A stretch of 64,000 bases of DNA, from positions 14,487,469-14,551,468 of the forward strand of contig NC_064035.1 of assembly GCF_932526225.1 (NCBI RefSeq), read 5' to 3'. The DNA comes from Nematostella vectensis (taxonomy: Eukaryota; Cnidaria; Anthozoa; Actiniaria; Edwardsiidae). Of the stretch, positions 21,640 to 33,000 are shown piece after piece; the first letter of the stretch is position 1; each line of letters opens with the position of its first letter. The position numbers and the translations under genes are program-made. The notes under the pieces are model-generated. The model had not been told where the DNA came from. It made no database searches and was given only the letters and a program-made list of their open reading frames with translations.

Positions 21640-22540
21640 TTTAGAAGCTTACTCAGAGCGGCTTCTGCACTATGTTCTTCCGGGCTTTCGCCGTTTTTGT
21701 TTTTTGAACTGCAACACTAAGCTAAGGAATGATAACTTTTGGAGCGGTGGCAACCAATTATAAGAAAGCGAGCGTACTCGCTTTTACCGGAACTCGGCAA
21801 CTCGCTCAGAGAAAACACCATTCCGGGAGAAATCAAAGCTCCGTTCGGTCTTACCTTGGTAGAAGCGATGACTAAAATGTTGGCGAGTCTCGATTGAGAC
21901 TTAGTCCTTCAAGAGGAACTTCAAAAAGCAGAAAAAGAAGAAAAGAAAAAAGTTCTTTCTCAGACTCGAAGTGCAGCCCCGGTGCTGGAGCTGTTTCTTG
22001 TGTTTATCAAGGTCGAATTGCGGATTCTGATTGGTCGAGATTCGCAGGAAACCGAACAAATTCTTACAAAGTGTCGGATTTGTCGGCGGCCAATAATGTA
22101 ACGGCGGTTGTTATTGGTCAACGCAAGCTAACGGAAGTGAATTGAACGCCATCAAATGAAGCAGTAAAATTGAATCTCTTCCTTTACCTGAGGCTATAAG
22201 AATTTAGATTAACTTATCCATGTCTACTCCCATTATAAAAAAAAATCGACGTACGTCTTTTTAATCAAATATTTTTTTTGTTAAAATGTATAGTCACATT
22301 TGGTCTGTCTGTGGAGTTTTTGTCATTACATCGCAGTATTTGATTGGCTAAGAATCACTTCCTCTTTTCTTTATAAGACAAAATAGATGATTGGTCCATT
22401 TGCCTGAAATAATGTCATTTGTACAGGGTCTTGGTAGCCATGTTGAAATAAATCGCCGAACATGTGACGATTTAGTAGAGATCGTAGCACCTTTCAAACC
22501 AAACTTCTGCCGATAAGTGAATCCTTGAAGACTCTGTAAA
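21640..22540. promoter_or_regulatory. Probable bidirectional promoter with six CCAAT boxes
   Basis: This is the gap between the divergent SPOP-type gene (minus) and the tetraspanin gene (plus). CCAAT boxes occur in both orientations: CCAAT at 21754-21758 and 22090-22094; ATTGG at 22030-22034, 22113-22117, 22343-22347 and 22390-22394. Several have the extended form gattgg(t/c) typical of NF-Y sites. No TATA box is obvious. Donor-like sequences facing SPOP near 21654 and 21854 suggest its untranslated first exon lies inside this block. Divergent NF-Y-rich promoters are well known in animals; activity here is inferred. Confidence 0.6.
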
Positions 22541-25500
22541 ATGAGATGCCCTTGGGTATGCTCTGGCTTTGCTTTCACGTGTTACAAGCAAGCTTTGATA
22601 GCTCTAAATATCGTATATTTGGTAAGCATTATGACATAGCGCCTCATAGCACCATACTATTGTGTGTTCGTCTTGACTTGTTATTGTTTTTCCCTTCAAT
22701 TTTGTCTATTCAGCAAAAAACGAGTAGCATTGAGAACGTGATACAAAAGACTATTATTACCTGTACTTCGGCTTAGCTGTTTATTTTGATTAAATTAGCC
22801 GTAGATAAGAAGATAAAAATTGCGTTAATGAACTAGTCATTTGTTTCCACTGCCCCCCCCCCCCACCCCTCCAAGCTGGGGAAGTAAAAACATATGGTTA
22901 AATTATGCCATTTTCATTCATGGAGCATCTTGCTAGGTCATTATCTAATTCTACTGAGGTAATAAATGGTAAAAAAGTAACCAAGTCTCAAAGTGTGCCA
23001 AAACACATTTGTGACCCGGCAAGAGTCATACACCCAGGGGGGGGGGGGGGGGGGGGGACTGATAGGAATGCATATATTTTTAGGGGTCAAAATTGGGCCT
23101 CAGGTATTTTTAGGGGGTATCAGAGAAAAAATAGGATTTTCTTTTAGAAATGGTATTTTTAATGCTTCTGAGGTATTTTTAGGGTAGCAATTTTTGGTGT
23201 GCAGGTATTTTTTGGGGGTATTTTTTTAATTTCCCGATAAGCATCCCTATCACTTTTACCCTGAAGACCCCCCAAAATAATAATTCGGAAGAATAATGTC
23301 TATAGAAATTCATTGGAATATTCTTAAAGGCTTTCTTCTAACAAGAAAAAAGTTATCATCCCCTTTAATTGCGGACATGCATTTACTTGAGTAGGGTGGC
23401 CAATCAAAATGCAGGTAAATTCAATTGCTCAAATTTGTGTTCCAAAGCCAATGCAAGTCAGTGTGAATTGGTGGCTAAATGCAACACATGTTGTCAGTAA
23501 GCTGCAGTTACTTTTGATATGGTGAACACTGGCTAGTTCACATATGTTGAAGGCCTGTACATTTGGGTCTGGTACATAAGTGTAAGATAATCAATTGTTC
23601 GCTAGACCCTGAATATTGAATTTCCAGCTTCAATGCCACAGTTGCACTAAATATCTGTAAGCCAGCCTTGAGGTAGAATGTGAGTGCGTGGAAAATTCTA
23701 TTTTAATTGATCATGATAATGCCTCTCCACAGGTTGTTGGTCTTGTCCTCATCATTATCCCGCTGTACTCTGAAGTCAGTTCCGTCTTTACAAGTTGGCC
23801 TATTATTGGTGGCACAGTAGCGTGTGGAGTGTTTATCATAGCTGTTGCATTAGCTGGTCTTTATGGTTCTTGTAAACACCACCAGATCATTCTTTTCTTT
23901 GTATCCTTTATAAATTAATTGACCATTATGTCATTTCAATTTCTTTAGACTTTGAGATAGTGGTTGCTAAATTTTGTCTGAAATACTTACAGATGTGAAA
24001 GCAACAAAGAAAGAAAGGAGACTGGTGCTGGCCTCAGGCGCAGGGACTCTGAAGTATTTTGAAATGTGGAGGGGCTGGCCATTGGAAAAAATACAGAAAA
24101 ACATGTTTTAAGTAATTCTTTTTGGAATTATTATTTTTTCTTTTTAGCCCAAAAAGTGGTGGGGCTGCGGCACCCCCAGCTCCTCCCCCTCCACAGTGCC
24201 TGAAAAGGGAGGGGCATTATTAAAAAATTAACACTGTTCAGAGGGGTTGGGCTTAATGGAGAGAGGGCGATACAAAAAGGTTGTTCCCATTGATTGGCAA
24301 AACAGTGCAGGGGAAACTGGTTAATTTGTAATAAGGTCTTTATGTATTTCTGTAGGAATTTTTTTGATGTAAAAGTCCTTGATTTATTGCAGTACATGGC
24401 TATCCTGGTCCTCATCTTCATAATCTTATTCTCAATATCAGTAGCTGCACTTTCTATGAGCTCCTCTCAGGAAAAGCTACTTCTGGAAAAGGGTTGGGCT
24501 CATCTCAGTCCAAAAAGTAGAACAGAGGTGCAAAAAATAAGCAACTGCTGTGGACTAGAAAACATGAACATTACCGATCCCTCTTCACCAGGTGGACATC
24601 CGACTTGTGCTGAGGTATAAGTTTATGTCATTTTAGAAAAGCTTGGGAAAATGGTTTTTGAAATCCTCTCAACCCTAACCAAACCCTGTTAAATTTTTTA
24701 GTTGGTTAATTTAATAATTGTTGTGAAATTGGCATGCTTATTCAGAGAAAATCCCTGGCTACAACCCCAAGCAATCTCTCACTCTTTATTTATAACCTCA
24801 AGTAACTCACCAGTATGTTCTACTCATTCACTCTTTTCTCTTTTTTTTTATCTTTTGTAGCTTGATTGTTGCAGTCAAACCAAAACATACAGTTGCCCAA
24901 AGAGCTGCCAAACTTGCTTTAGTGTCCTTAAAACACAGGGTCTGGAAGATCTGAAGAAAGAAGTTGGAGGAGTTGGACTATTCTTCAGTTTTACACTGGT
25001 AATGCCATTTTATTAGTTGTAGTTACACACATTGTGGTGTTAGGGACTAACAGTATTGCTGGTACTGTTCCAGATTTTATATTGGATAGGTTCCCCAGAG
25101 GCCCCCTTCCCTTCACACACACCCACATTGAATTTATTATCTATGGTAAAGTGACCTTAGTTAATAACTGCTCAAAGCAAAATGAATGCAACAATTATGG
25201 TCGGGCTATTTTTTAGCTGAATTGACAAAAAACAAAGTACTGAAAATAGATACCACCCACCTCCCCTATTTCAATTTTTTTAAATCCATTAAAGTGGTAT
25301 TGAAGCTTTTCAACAGTGCTTTGGGGTCCCATCCGTTGTTCCTTTTCACTGTGCTAGTCCTAATACAAGTTGATATCTGCTTGTATTTTTCATGGAAAAT
25401 ATGGCTTTAAGCATATTGGGATGCCCTTAGGACATCAGTCAATTGGGGCATAATCGACTGCTGTGCTTACGGATATCAGCAAGCAAAGGTGGATTCATAG

Positions 25501-25745
25501 AGGTTTTACAGAGCTCTCTGACTTTATTATATGAAATGGTTAAACTCTTTTCCTTTTTTTTATGTCTTTACTTTAAAATTTTGATATTTCCCCATCAATA
25601 AGTTTAGTGCACCATCATTTTCTAGCCACAGTACTTATAACAATTTCTATATAATATTTGTTGTTTTCAGTTTATTGGGGTTTATGCTGGATTTCGATTC
25701 AGACATCTCAAGGACCCTCGAGCAAATCCAAGCGCCTTCTTGTGA
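22541..25745 (+). CDS. Tetraspanin-13/31-type membrane protein
   Basis: Exons: 22541-22621, 23733-23900, 24393-24614, 24861-24998, 25671-25745. All introns are phase 0 with GT-AG ends; product 227 aa. Four transmembrane segments are visible: one beginning in exon 1 (ALIALNIVYL) and continuing into exon 2 (VVGLVLIIIPLY), IIGGTVACGVFIIAVALAG, YMAILVLIFIILFSISVAA, and GVGLFFSFTLFIGVY near the C-terminus. The large extracellular loop carries the family CCG motif (NCCGLEN), then a DCC pair and further Cys. The C-terminal tail KDPRANPSAFL is the signature of vertebrate TSPAN31/TSPAN13. Tetraspanins organise membrane microdomains; the partner here is unknown. Poly(A) signals AATAAA occur at 25766-25771 and 26513-26518. 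The gene converges on rab3gap1. An orthologue common to TSPAN13 and TSPAN31 is the likely identity. Confidence 0.95.
23036..23276. mobile_element. Probable MITE with G-run and internal short repeats
   Basis: In intron 1 of the tetraspanin gene. It begins with a run of about 20 G followed by actgataggaatgca and ends with tgcttat-complementary sequence (gcatccctatca) and a C-run, so the ends are roughly inverted. Inside are three to four copies of ggtatttttaggg-like sequence. Degraded; the boundaries are approximate. Confidence 0.5.
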
Positions 25746-25946
25746 AGCTCTCTCAGTGGCTTGTCAATAAACTGTCACAAACGACACCTGAAGTATTAAG
25801 GCTGTAACTAAATTAACATTTGACAATTATGCAAAATACAGTATTATATAAGGTAGGTTATAGTCCATTATTTAGAATGAACAAAGTTGATCTTACTTCT
25901 AGTTGAGGGCTTAAGGTTTTCCCAAAAATATTTGTAAAATAAATAA

Positions 25947-26094
25947 GAAGGTGAATCGTTACAAGCTTATTTGCATCAGAATAGTGGCGCGAGATGCAAT
26001 CTATTCTAGATTATGCACGTTTTTGTCTGTTGTAATGTTTTTGCGTCTCCCGCCACTATTCTGATGTAAATAAGTTTGTAACAATTCACCTTCT
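25947..26094. mobile_element. Fold-back element downstream of the tetraspanin stop
   Basis: Two arms of about 46 bp (around 25947-25993 and 26049-26094) are near-perfect inverted copies; both contain tcagaatagtggcg or its complement. The loop is about 55 bp. It lies between the two poly(A) signals of the tetraspanin gene, so it would be in the 3' untranslated region of a long transcript form. A second short hairpin-like stretch with tctgccctgaagaag and ctttaaggcagag follows. Confidence 0.8.
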
Positions 26095-27018
26095 TCAGTC
26101 TGCCCTGAAGAAGTCTTATTAAAGACTTTCGTCTTTAAGGCAGAGTCAAATTCCAGTTTTTGGTGTATTGTATTCATTCTTCTGGTTCATGAACACAACT
26201 ATTTGGATGCTTTGTATTTGTGCTATGAAAGTATAATATGCCTAAGGTATCAGAAACAACACACCCTAATATAACAAATAGACTCAAAGCCCCTCTCATC
26301 CACCTCCTTTTATCAAACTCATGATCTGATTTTTTTTCATCTGTGTCACAGTTAGTGATGATTGTTAGTGATGATGGTTGGTGACATGATTCTTATCCAT
26401 GCATGTAATCCTGTGCACCTGGAATTTGTTTATTTGATTTTGTATTTTACAGCTGTAATTATTAAAAAATGGTTATTGTTGTGATTTTTGAAGTACCAAA
26501 AAATATATTGCCAATAAAGGTACAAAAGCACACATTTGTCTTGCAAGTAGTATCAGTAGTACTTGTCAAATATTCTTTACTGTTGTTTTCTTGATGTCTG
26601 TATGGTGCCCCCTCCTCTTCCCTCCCAATTGCAAGCATGTAAGCGCAAGCATTGAGTTAATGACAATCAGATTGAGATTGGGTTTTCTTTTATTGTGAAC
26701 TTTATGTAAAATACAATAATAAATACTTTGTATATTTATTCGTAGCCTCTAAAAATATTTGATATTAATATTCTACTTTGTTACCAATAGAAATACAACT
26801 ATTACTATCACTAGGTAACGACACCTTCTGGCCAATATGAATTGAGTTACTGATGGGTATTCTCGGAATATTCTCTCTGACAAGATTGAATAGGATTTAT
26901 CTGGTAAAATGTGATCTAACGTAGGTTCGCCCTGCATGGGCGTTGTTTGCTTATAGCCTCACAACACGACTCGTTGCAGCTGTGAGTCCATGACGCTTTT
27001 TTTTCTTTCCTCTTTCCT

Positions 27019-30000
27019 CTATTGGAACGTGACGTCTTCAGTGAATGCGCCCGCGAGCCGGAACTCATCAGCTGTTAGCACGCAGTACATGCGCTGTGGA
27101 CTGACACGCGAAGAGCGTGCGGGTCGTGGGGCGGAAGTACGTAAGATGTATTCGCGTCCCGTGGGTGTCGGGAAATCTTGTTGCGCAGGTGATGACGAGG
27201 ACTGAACAAAGAGAGTCAAATATACTTTTGATAATATTTCGGCGAGCAATATCAAGGTAGCTTTAAACAAAGGAATGAGTTGAGTTTTATGCGGACTAAG
27301 CATGCTTGGTGACATACTTAAACACTAACAACCTCGAGGTCTGACGCCGTAATGTCTTTCCATGAAAGGGGATCGAAAGCTTCTAAATCAACGTGCAACA
27401 CTGCCAACATCGGCTAGCTCAACTGACCACAAGACAGGAAAAGCCAGCACAAGCAGTCGAATTAGGCTTGTTGGGCGACTTGTTCCATCGCTTTACCATA
27501 TGCGAGGTGTTCCCATTGTCAAACATGTACTAACACATTACCATATGAGGGAGGTGTTCCATGGTTAAACATGTACTAACACATTACCATATAAGGGGAG
27601 GCGTTCCCATGGTTAAACATGTACTAACACATTACCATATGAGGGGAGGTGTTCCCTTGGTTAAACATGTACTAACGCATTACCATATGAGGGAGGTGTT
27701 CCATGGTTAAACATGTACTAACACATTACCATATGAGGGGAGGTGTTCCCTTGGTTAAACATGTACTAACACATTACCATATGAGGGGAGGCGTTTCCAT
27801 GGTTAAACATGTACTAACACATTACCATATGAGGGGAGGTGTTCCCATGGTTAAACATGTACTAACCCATTACCATATAAGGGGAGGCGTTCCCATGGTT
27901 AAACATGTACCAACGCATTACCATAAGAGGGGAGGTGTTCCCATGGTTAAACCTGTAATAACACATAACCATATGAGGGGAGGTGTTCCCATGGTTAAAC
28001 ATGTACTAACACATAACCATATGAGGGGAGGTGTTCCCTTGGTTAAACATGTACTAACGCATTACCATATGAGGGGAGGTGTTCCCATGGTTAAACATGT
28101 ACTAACACATTACCATATAAGGGGAGGCGTTCCCATGGTTAAACATGTACTAACACATTACCATATGAGGGGAGGCGTTCCCATGGTTAAACATGTACTA
28201 ACCCATTACCATATAAGGGGAGGCGTTCCCATGGTTAAACATGTACCAACGCATTACCATAAGAGGGGAGGTGTTCCCATGGTTAAACCTGTAATAACAC
28301 ATAACCATATGAGGGGAGGTGTTCCCATGGTTAAACATGTACTAACACATTACCATATGAGGGGAGGTGTTCCCATGGTTAAACATGTACTAACACATAA
28401 CCATATGAGAGGTGTTCCCATGGTTAAACATGTACTGAAGCATTACCATATGAGGTGAGGTGTTCCCATGGTTAAACATGTACTAAGGCATTACCATATG
28501 AGAGGTGTTCCCATGGTTAAACATGTACTGACGCATTACCATATGAGGGGAGGTGTTCCCATGGTTAAACATGTAATAACGCATTACCATATGAGAGGTG
28601 TTCCCATGGTTAAACATGTACTGAAGCATTACCATATGAGGTGAGGTGTTCCCATGGTTAAACCTGTACTAACGCATTACCATATGAGGCGAGGTGTTCC
28701 CATGGTTAAACGTAATAACGCATTACCATATGAGGGGAAGTGTTCCCATGGTTAAACATGTACTGACGCATTACCATATGACGGGAGGCGTTCCCATGGT
28801 TAAACATGTACTAACACATTACCATATGAGGCGAGGTGTTCCCATGGTCAAACATGTAATAACGCATTACCATATGAAAGGTGTTCCCATGGTTAAACAT
28901 GTACTGACGCATTACCATATGACGGGAGGTGTTCCCATGGTTAAACATGTACTAACACATTACCATATGAGGGGAGGTGTTCCCATGGTTAAACATGTAC
29001 TAACACATTACCATATAAGGGGAGGCGTTCCCGTGGTTACACATGTACTAACACATTACCATATGAGGCGAGGTGTTCCCATGGTTAAACATGTACTAAC
29101 ACATTACCATATGAGGGGAGGTGTTCCCATGGTTAAACATGTAATAACGCATTACCATATGAGAGGTGTTCCCATGGTTAAACATGTAATAACACATTAC
29201 CATATTAAGGGAGGTGTTCCCATGGTTAAACATGTAGTACTAACACATTACCATATGAGGGGAGGCGTTCCCATGGTTAAACATGTACTAACACATTACC
29301 ATATGAGGGGAGGCGTTCCCATGGTTAAACATGTACTAACACATTACCATATGAGGCGAGGTGTTCCCATGGTAAAACATGAACTAACGCATTATACCAT
29401 TTTATGGGAGGTGTTCCCATGGTTAAACATGTACTAACACATTACCATAAGAGGCGAGGTGTTCCCATGGTTAAACATGTACTAACACATTACCATATGA
29501 GGGGAGGTGTTCCCATGGTTAAACATGTAATAACGCATTACCATATGAGAGGTGTTCCCATGGTTAAACATGTACTAACACATTACTATATGAGGGGAGT
29601 TGCTCCCATTGTCAAACATGTAATAACGCATTACCATATGAGAGGTGTTCCCATGGTTAAACATGTAATAACACATTACCATATTAAGGGAGGTGTTCCC
29701 ATGGTTAAACATGTACTAACACATTACCATATGAGGGGAGGCGTTTCCATGGTTAAACATGTAATAACACATTACCATATGAGAGGCGTTTCCATGGTTA
29801 AACATGTAATAACACATTACCATATGAGAGGTGTTCCCATGGTTAAACATTTAATAACGCATTACCTATGAGAGAAGTTTTTCCCAGGGCCAAACATGTA
29901 TTAACGTTAACCATAGAAGAGGTGTTCCCGTGGTCATACCTTTGAATCGGAAGGATTCTCCAAGCGTGACTGTTCCAACCGTGCTGTCTGTGAAAAAAGG

Positions 30001-33000
30001 CATGAAAAATAGTATCCGAGATGAGAAGTGAAAGGACTACATGAAGATCAGTCATCTAAGCGTCTACACATGGTATAATGGAAATAGAAATGGCCCCAAA
30101 AGAAATAATCGCAAAGTTTTCTACCCCATGAAATCACACACACACAGTCCCCTTCTCCTTCCCTGGATAAAAAGCGATCAGCGAGATCCACTTGCGGTTT
30201 CAAGGATAGGTGGATTTGTAGGATGGCTCGAATTTCAAAGTGTTTCAAGTGAATTTCGTTATTTTTACTCAAAAGTACGTCCCATTTTCAAGTGAATTTC
30301 GTTTTTTTTTCTGAAAAGTACGTCCCATTTACAATCTTTTCGCGACACTAAAAGATTTGTCACAGTTTGTCGGCTCCAGAGACTTTACTCACTGCTTGTT
30401 TAGCAAATAGTCTGTGGATGACCCGTCCCGCGGGGCCTCGTCCCGCACCAATCACATTCACTTCCGGTTTCTCCCTGAGCGCAGCTAGGAACTCGTCTAT
30501 ACTGCGCTCTCCGCCAACTTCCTGGAGCTTCTTCCTCTGAAAGTTCAGCGCGTCGCGAAACTTGAATTGTAGCGAGTTTGCGCGGGCTATCACAAGCTCT
30601 GCAAGCTGCATTTCCCTCACGATCTCCTGCAGGTTGAAAGAGAAGCGCAATCAGGGTCAGGGCAGTTTGGAATTGGTGTAAAACCCCGACTCTCTACAAT
30701 ATGAATCTCGTTTTCTAAGATAAAGACCTTAGGGTTCCGTCCTCCATCGCATTTTATCTGTAATGGGGGAAGTAAATCGCTGGAGATGCTGGCCAATTGT
30801 ACCATCTTCAGTGACATTGCTCACACACTAGCATTCATGGTTGTAAACGGCGATCAAGTCAATCAAGCGCATCCGATTTGTGTCGCGATGTTAATTTGCC
30901 CTGTACAACTACTAAGCGTTCCATACATACTCAAAATGTATCCAATCTTCCGACACAACATCGAGCACAGCGTTACTTACACCACAAGGCTGTATGCCTC
31001 TTAAGATCGGTGGTAATAACAAATTTCGAGGAGAAGGCAGTTAATGTTTTTCACGATGCTTTAAACATTCAGTATTTTGGGATAAGTTTGAATCCATGAG
31101 CCGTATTCAATGGAAATGAATCAAGTCGATTGTTTCATCCTTATTTGCACGCATTTGCATTGAATACGGCTGGTGAATAATACGACGTTTGAACATAGCC
31201 TTAGAAGTTCAAAAATTTCATAATGTAACATTCGTGTTTACCAAAAGTTTACCCATTGTGTTACCACTGATGACTTAGATGCTTTATAGTTTTGTCTACA
31301 AATAGCACCTTCGGCAGTTGGGGGGGGGGGGTGCGTTCGCACCACCTGCACCCCCCTGTCTACAGGCCTGACAAAATAGCGTTACGTGATTGCGTTACCT
31401 CGCAGTGTGGTAAGTCATCAGGCATGACCCAGTGCAGCTTCCTCGCCGATTTTAATACTTTATCCATTACGTCCGCAATAGCTACGATATCGCGACCACC
31501 CGCGCCTTCCAGCCGCAAGAGAATCGCGTGCAATAGCACAGGAAACAGCTGGAATGCGACCTCAGACGGCTTTAAGGACACAAGGAAATGTAATACCTGT
31601 AGGAGTGTCAAGCAGCATGCGTGAGACACATACTCCACAGTGAATCAGCAATTTCATGAGATGGAATAACATAGCTGCTGTAAGAAATTATCCGGCAGGT
31701 AACAGCATACGAGACCAAACTTTTGGGTAATTCGCATACAATCAAGTCCCTTAGGGTCATTGAATCATTGAAATCCTCTCAAAAAAAGGTGAATGTATCA
31801 AACAGTCCACGGCTTTCGTTCTCGCGCTGAAGAAGGACGGTAAGTCATTGCCCTCACGCCATCACCCAGAACAAGACCGAAACCATAGGAGGTGATATCG
31901 ATTAGATCAACTCGGATTCAGGCAAGACCAGATTTTTTAAGCTTTTAGACATCAGATCAGATTTCTTAGCTGTTAGACCACTTTGCAGGATGAGAAAAAA
32001 TATGCTCTCTACCTTCTCCGCTTCTTTGGTCTCGTCGAAGAGTCGCTTCTGGCGTCGCACGGGGATGGGTTTAGCGCTGTGCCACACCTCTTCCCACATA
32101 TTACCCGGAACACGCATCCTGAGACTCAACCGGCCCTCTTCCGCCCACTGAGATATAAACACATGAGAACTCTGAGAACATCTATCAAACACGCATCCTA
32201 GACTCAACCGGCCCTCTTCCTCCCACGAGATAAAACCACATGAGAACTGTAGGAAAATCAAAAATGCATAACAAAAATGCATCCTGATGCCGATCACTGA
32301 CACAAAACCACACGAACTGTTAGAACACCTAACAAACAAATGGAAGAGCAGGCGTACAGACAGGCACATGAGAACTGTAAGACCATCTTACAAACACACA
32401 TCCTGATACTTAGCCGGTGCTCTACCGCCCACTGTCACAAAACCACACAAACTGTAAGAACACCTAACGAACAAATGGAAGAAGAGCAGGCGTACAAACG
32501 GACGGACAGGCAGACAGAGAGAGACCTCGTAGCCGTCCCGCCGCGCCACAAGTGCTCTTGTCAAGAGGTTGAGTTACAAGTGTTTACGTGATGTAACATT
32601 ACCTTGGGCCTGCTGTGTAGCTCCGGCACGTGACCAGCCTTGGCTTCGCTCATCAGCTCCGCTGCAGCGGTTTTTTCAATGTTGAGCAGCTCCTCTTCGG
32701 TAACCTCAAGTTCGTCATCCGCCCAGCCATCAGGGTTTTCACGCACTAAGAAGCATTTCAGGTTTTGTAAGTGTGTCACACAAGATAAGAAGAAATAACA
32801 CCACAGAAGTCGAAACATCACAGCTCTAGACTGCCACACAACTAGTCAGTCCACTTTTGACCGTCACGCGGTATCTGGTGCTTTCTGTACAAACACTGCC
32901 AACTGAGCCAGTGCATTAACAGGCGTACCTTGTATGCTGTCGGTGGGTGAGGTGAGTGATTGGTGTACCTTGTGCGCTTTCAGTTGAGTTTCGGCTCTCC

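Noticed and set aside
27703-29871. Long plus-strand open frames of 155-251 codons with a 16-residue repeat peptide
   Set aside because: They coincide exactly with the minisatellite; openness follows from unit length divisible by three. No signal, no conserved domain, frames break at indels of single units. Kept as a repeat, with expression as a testable question.
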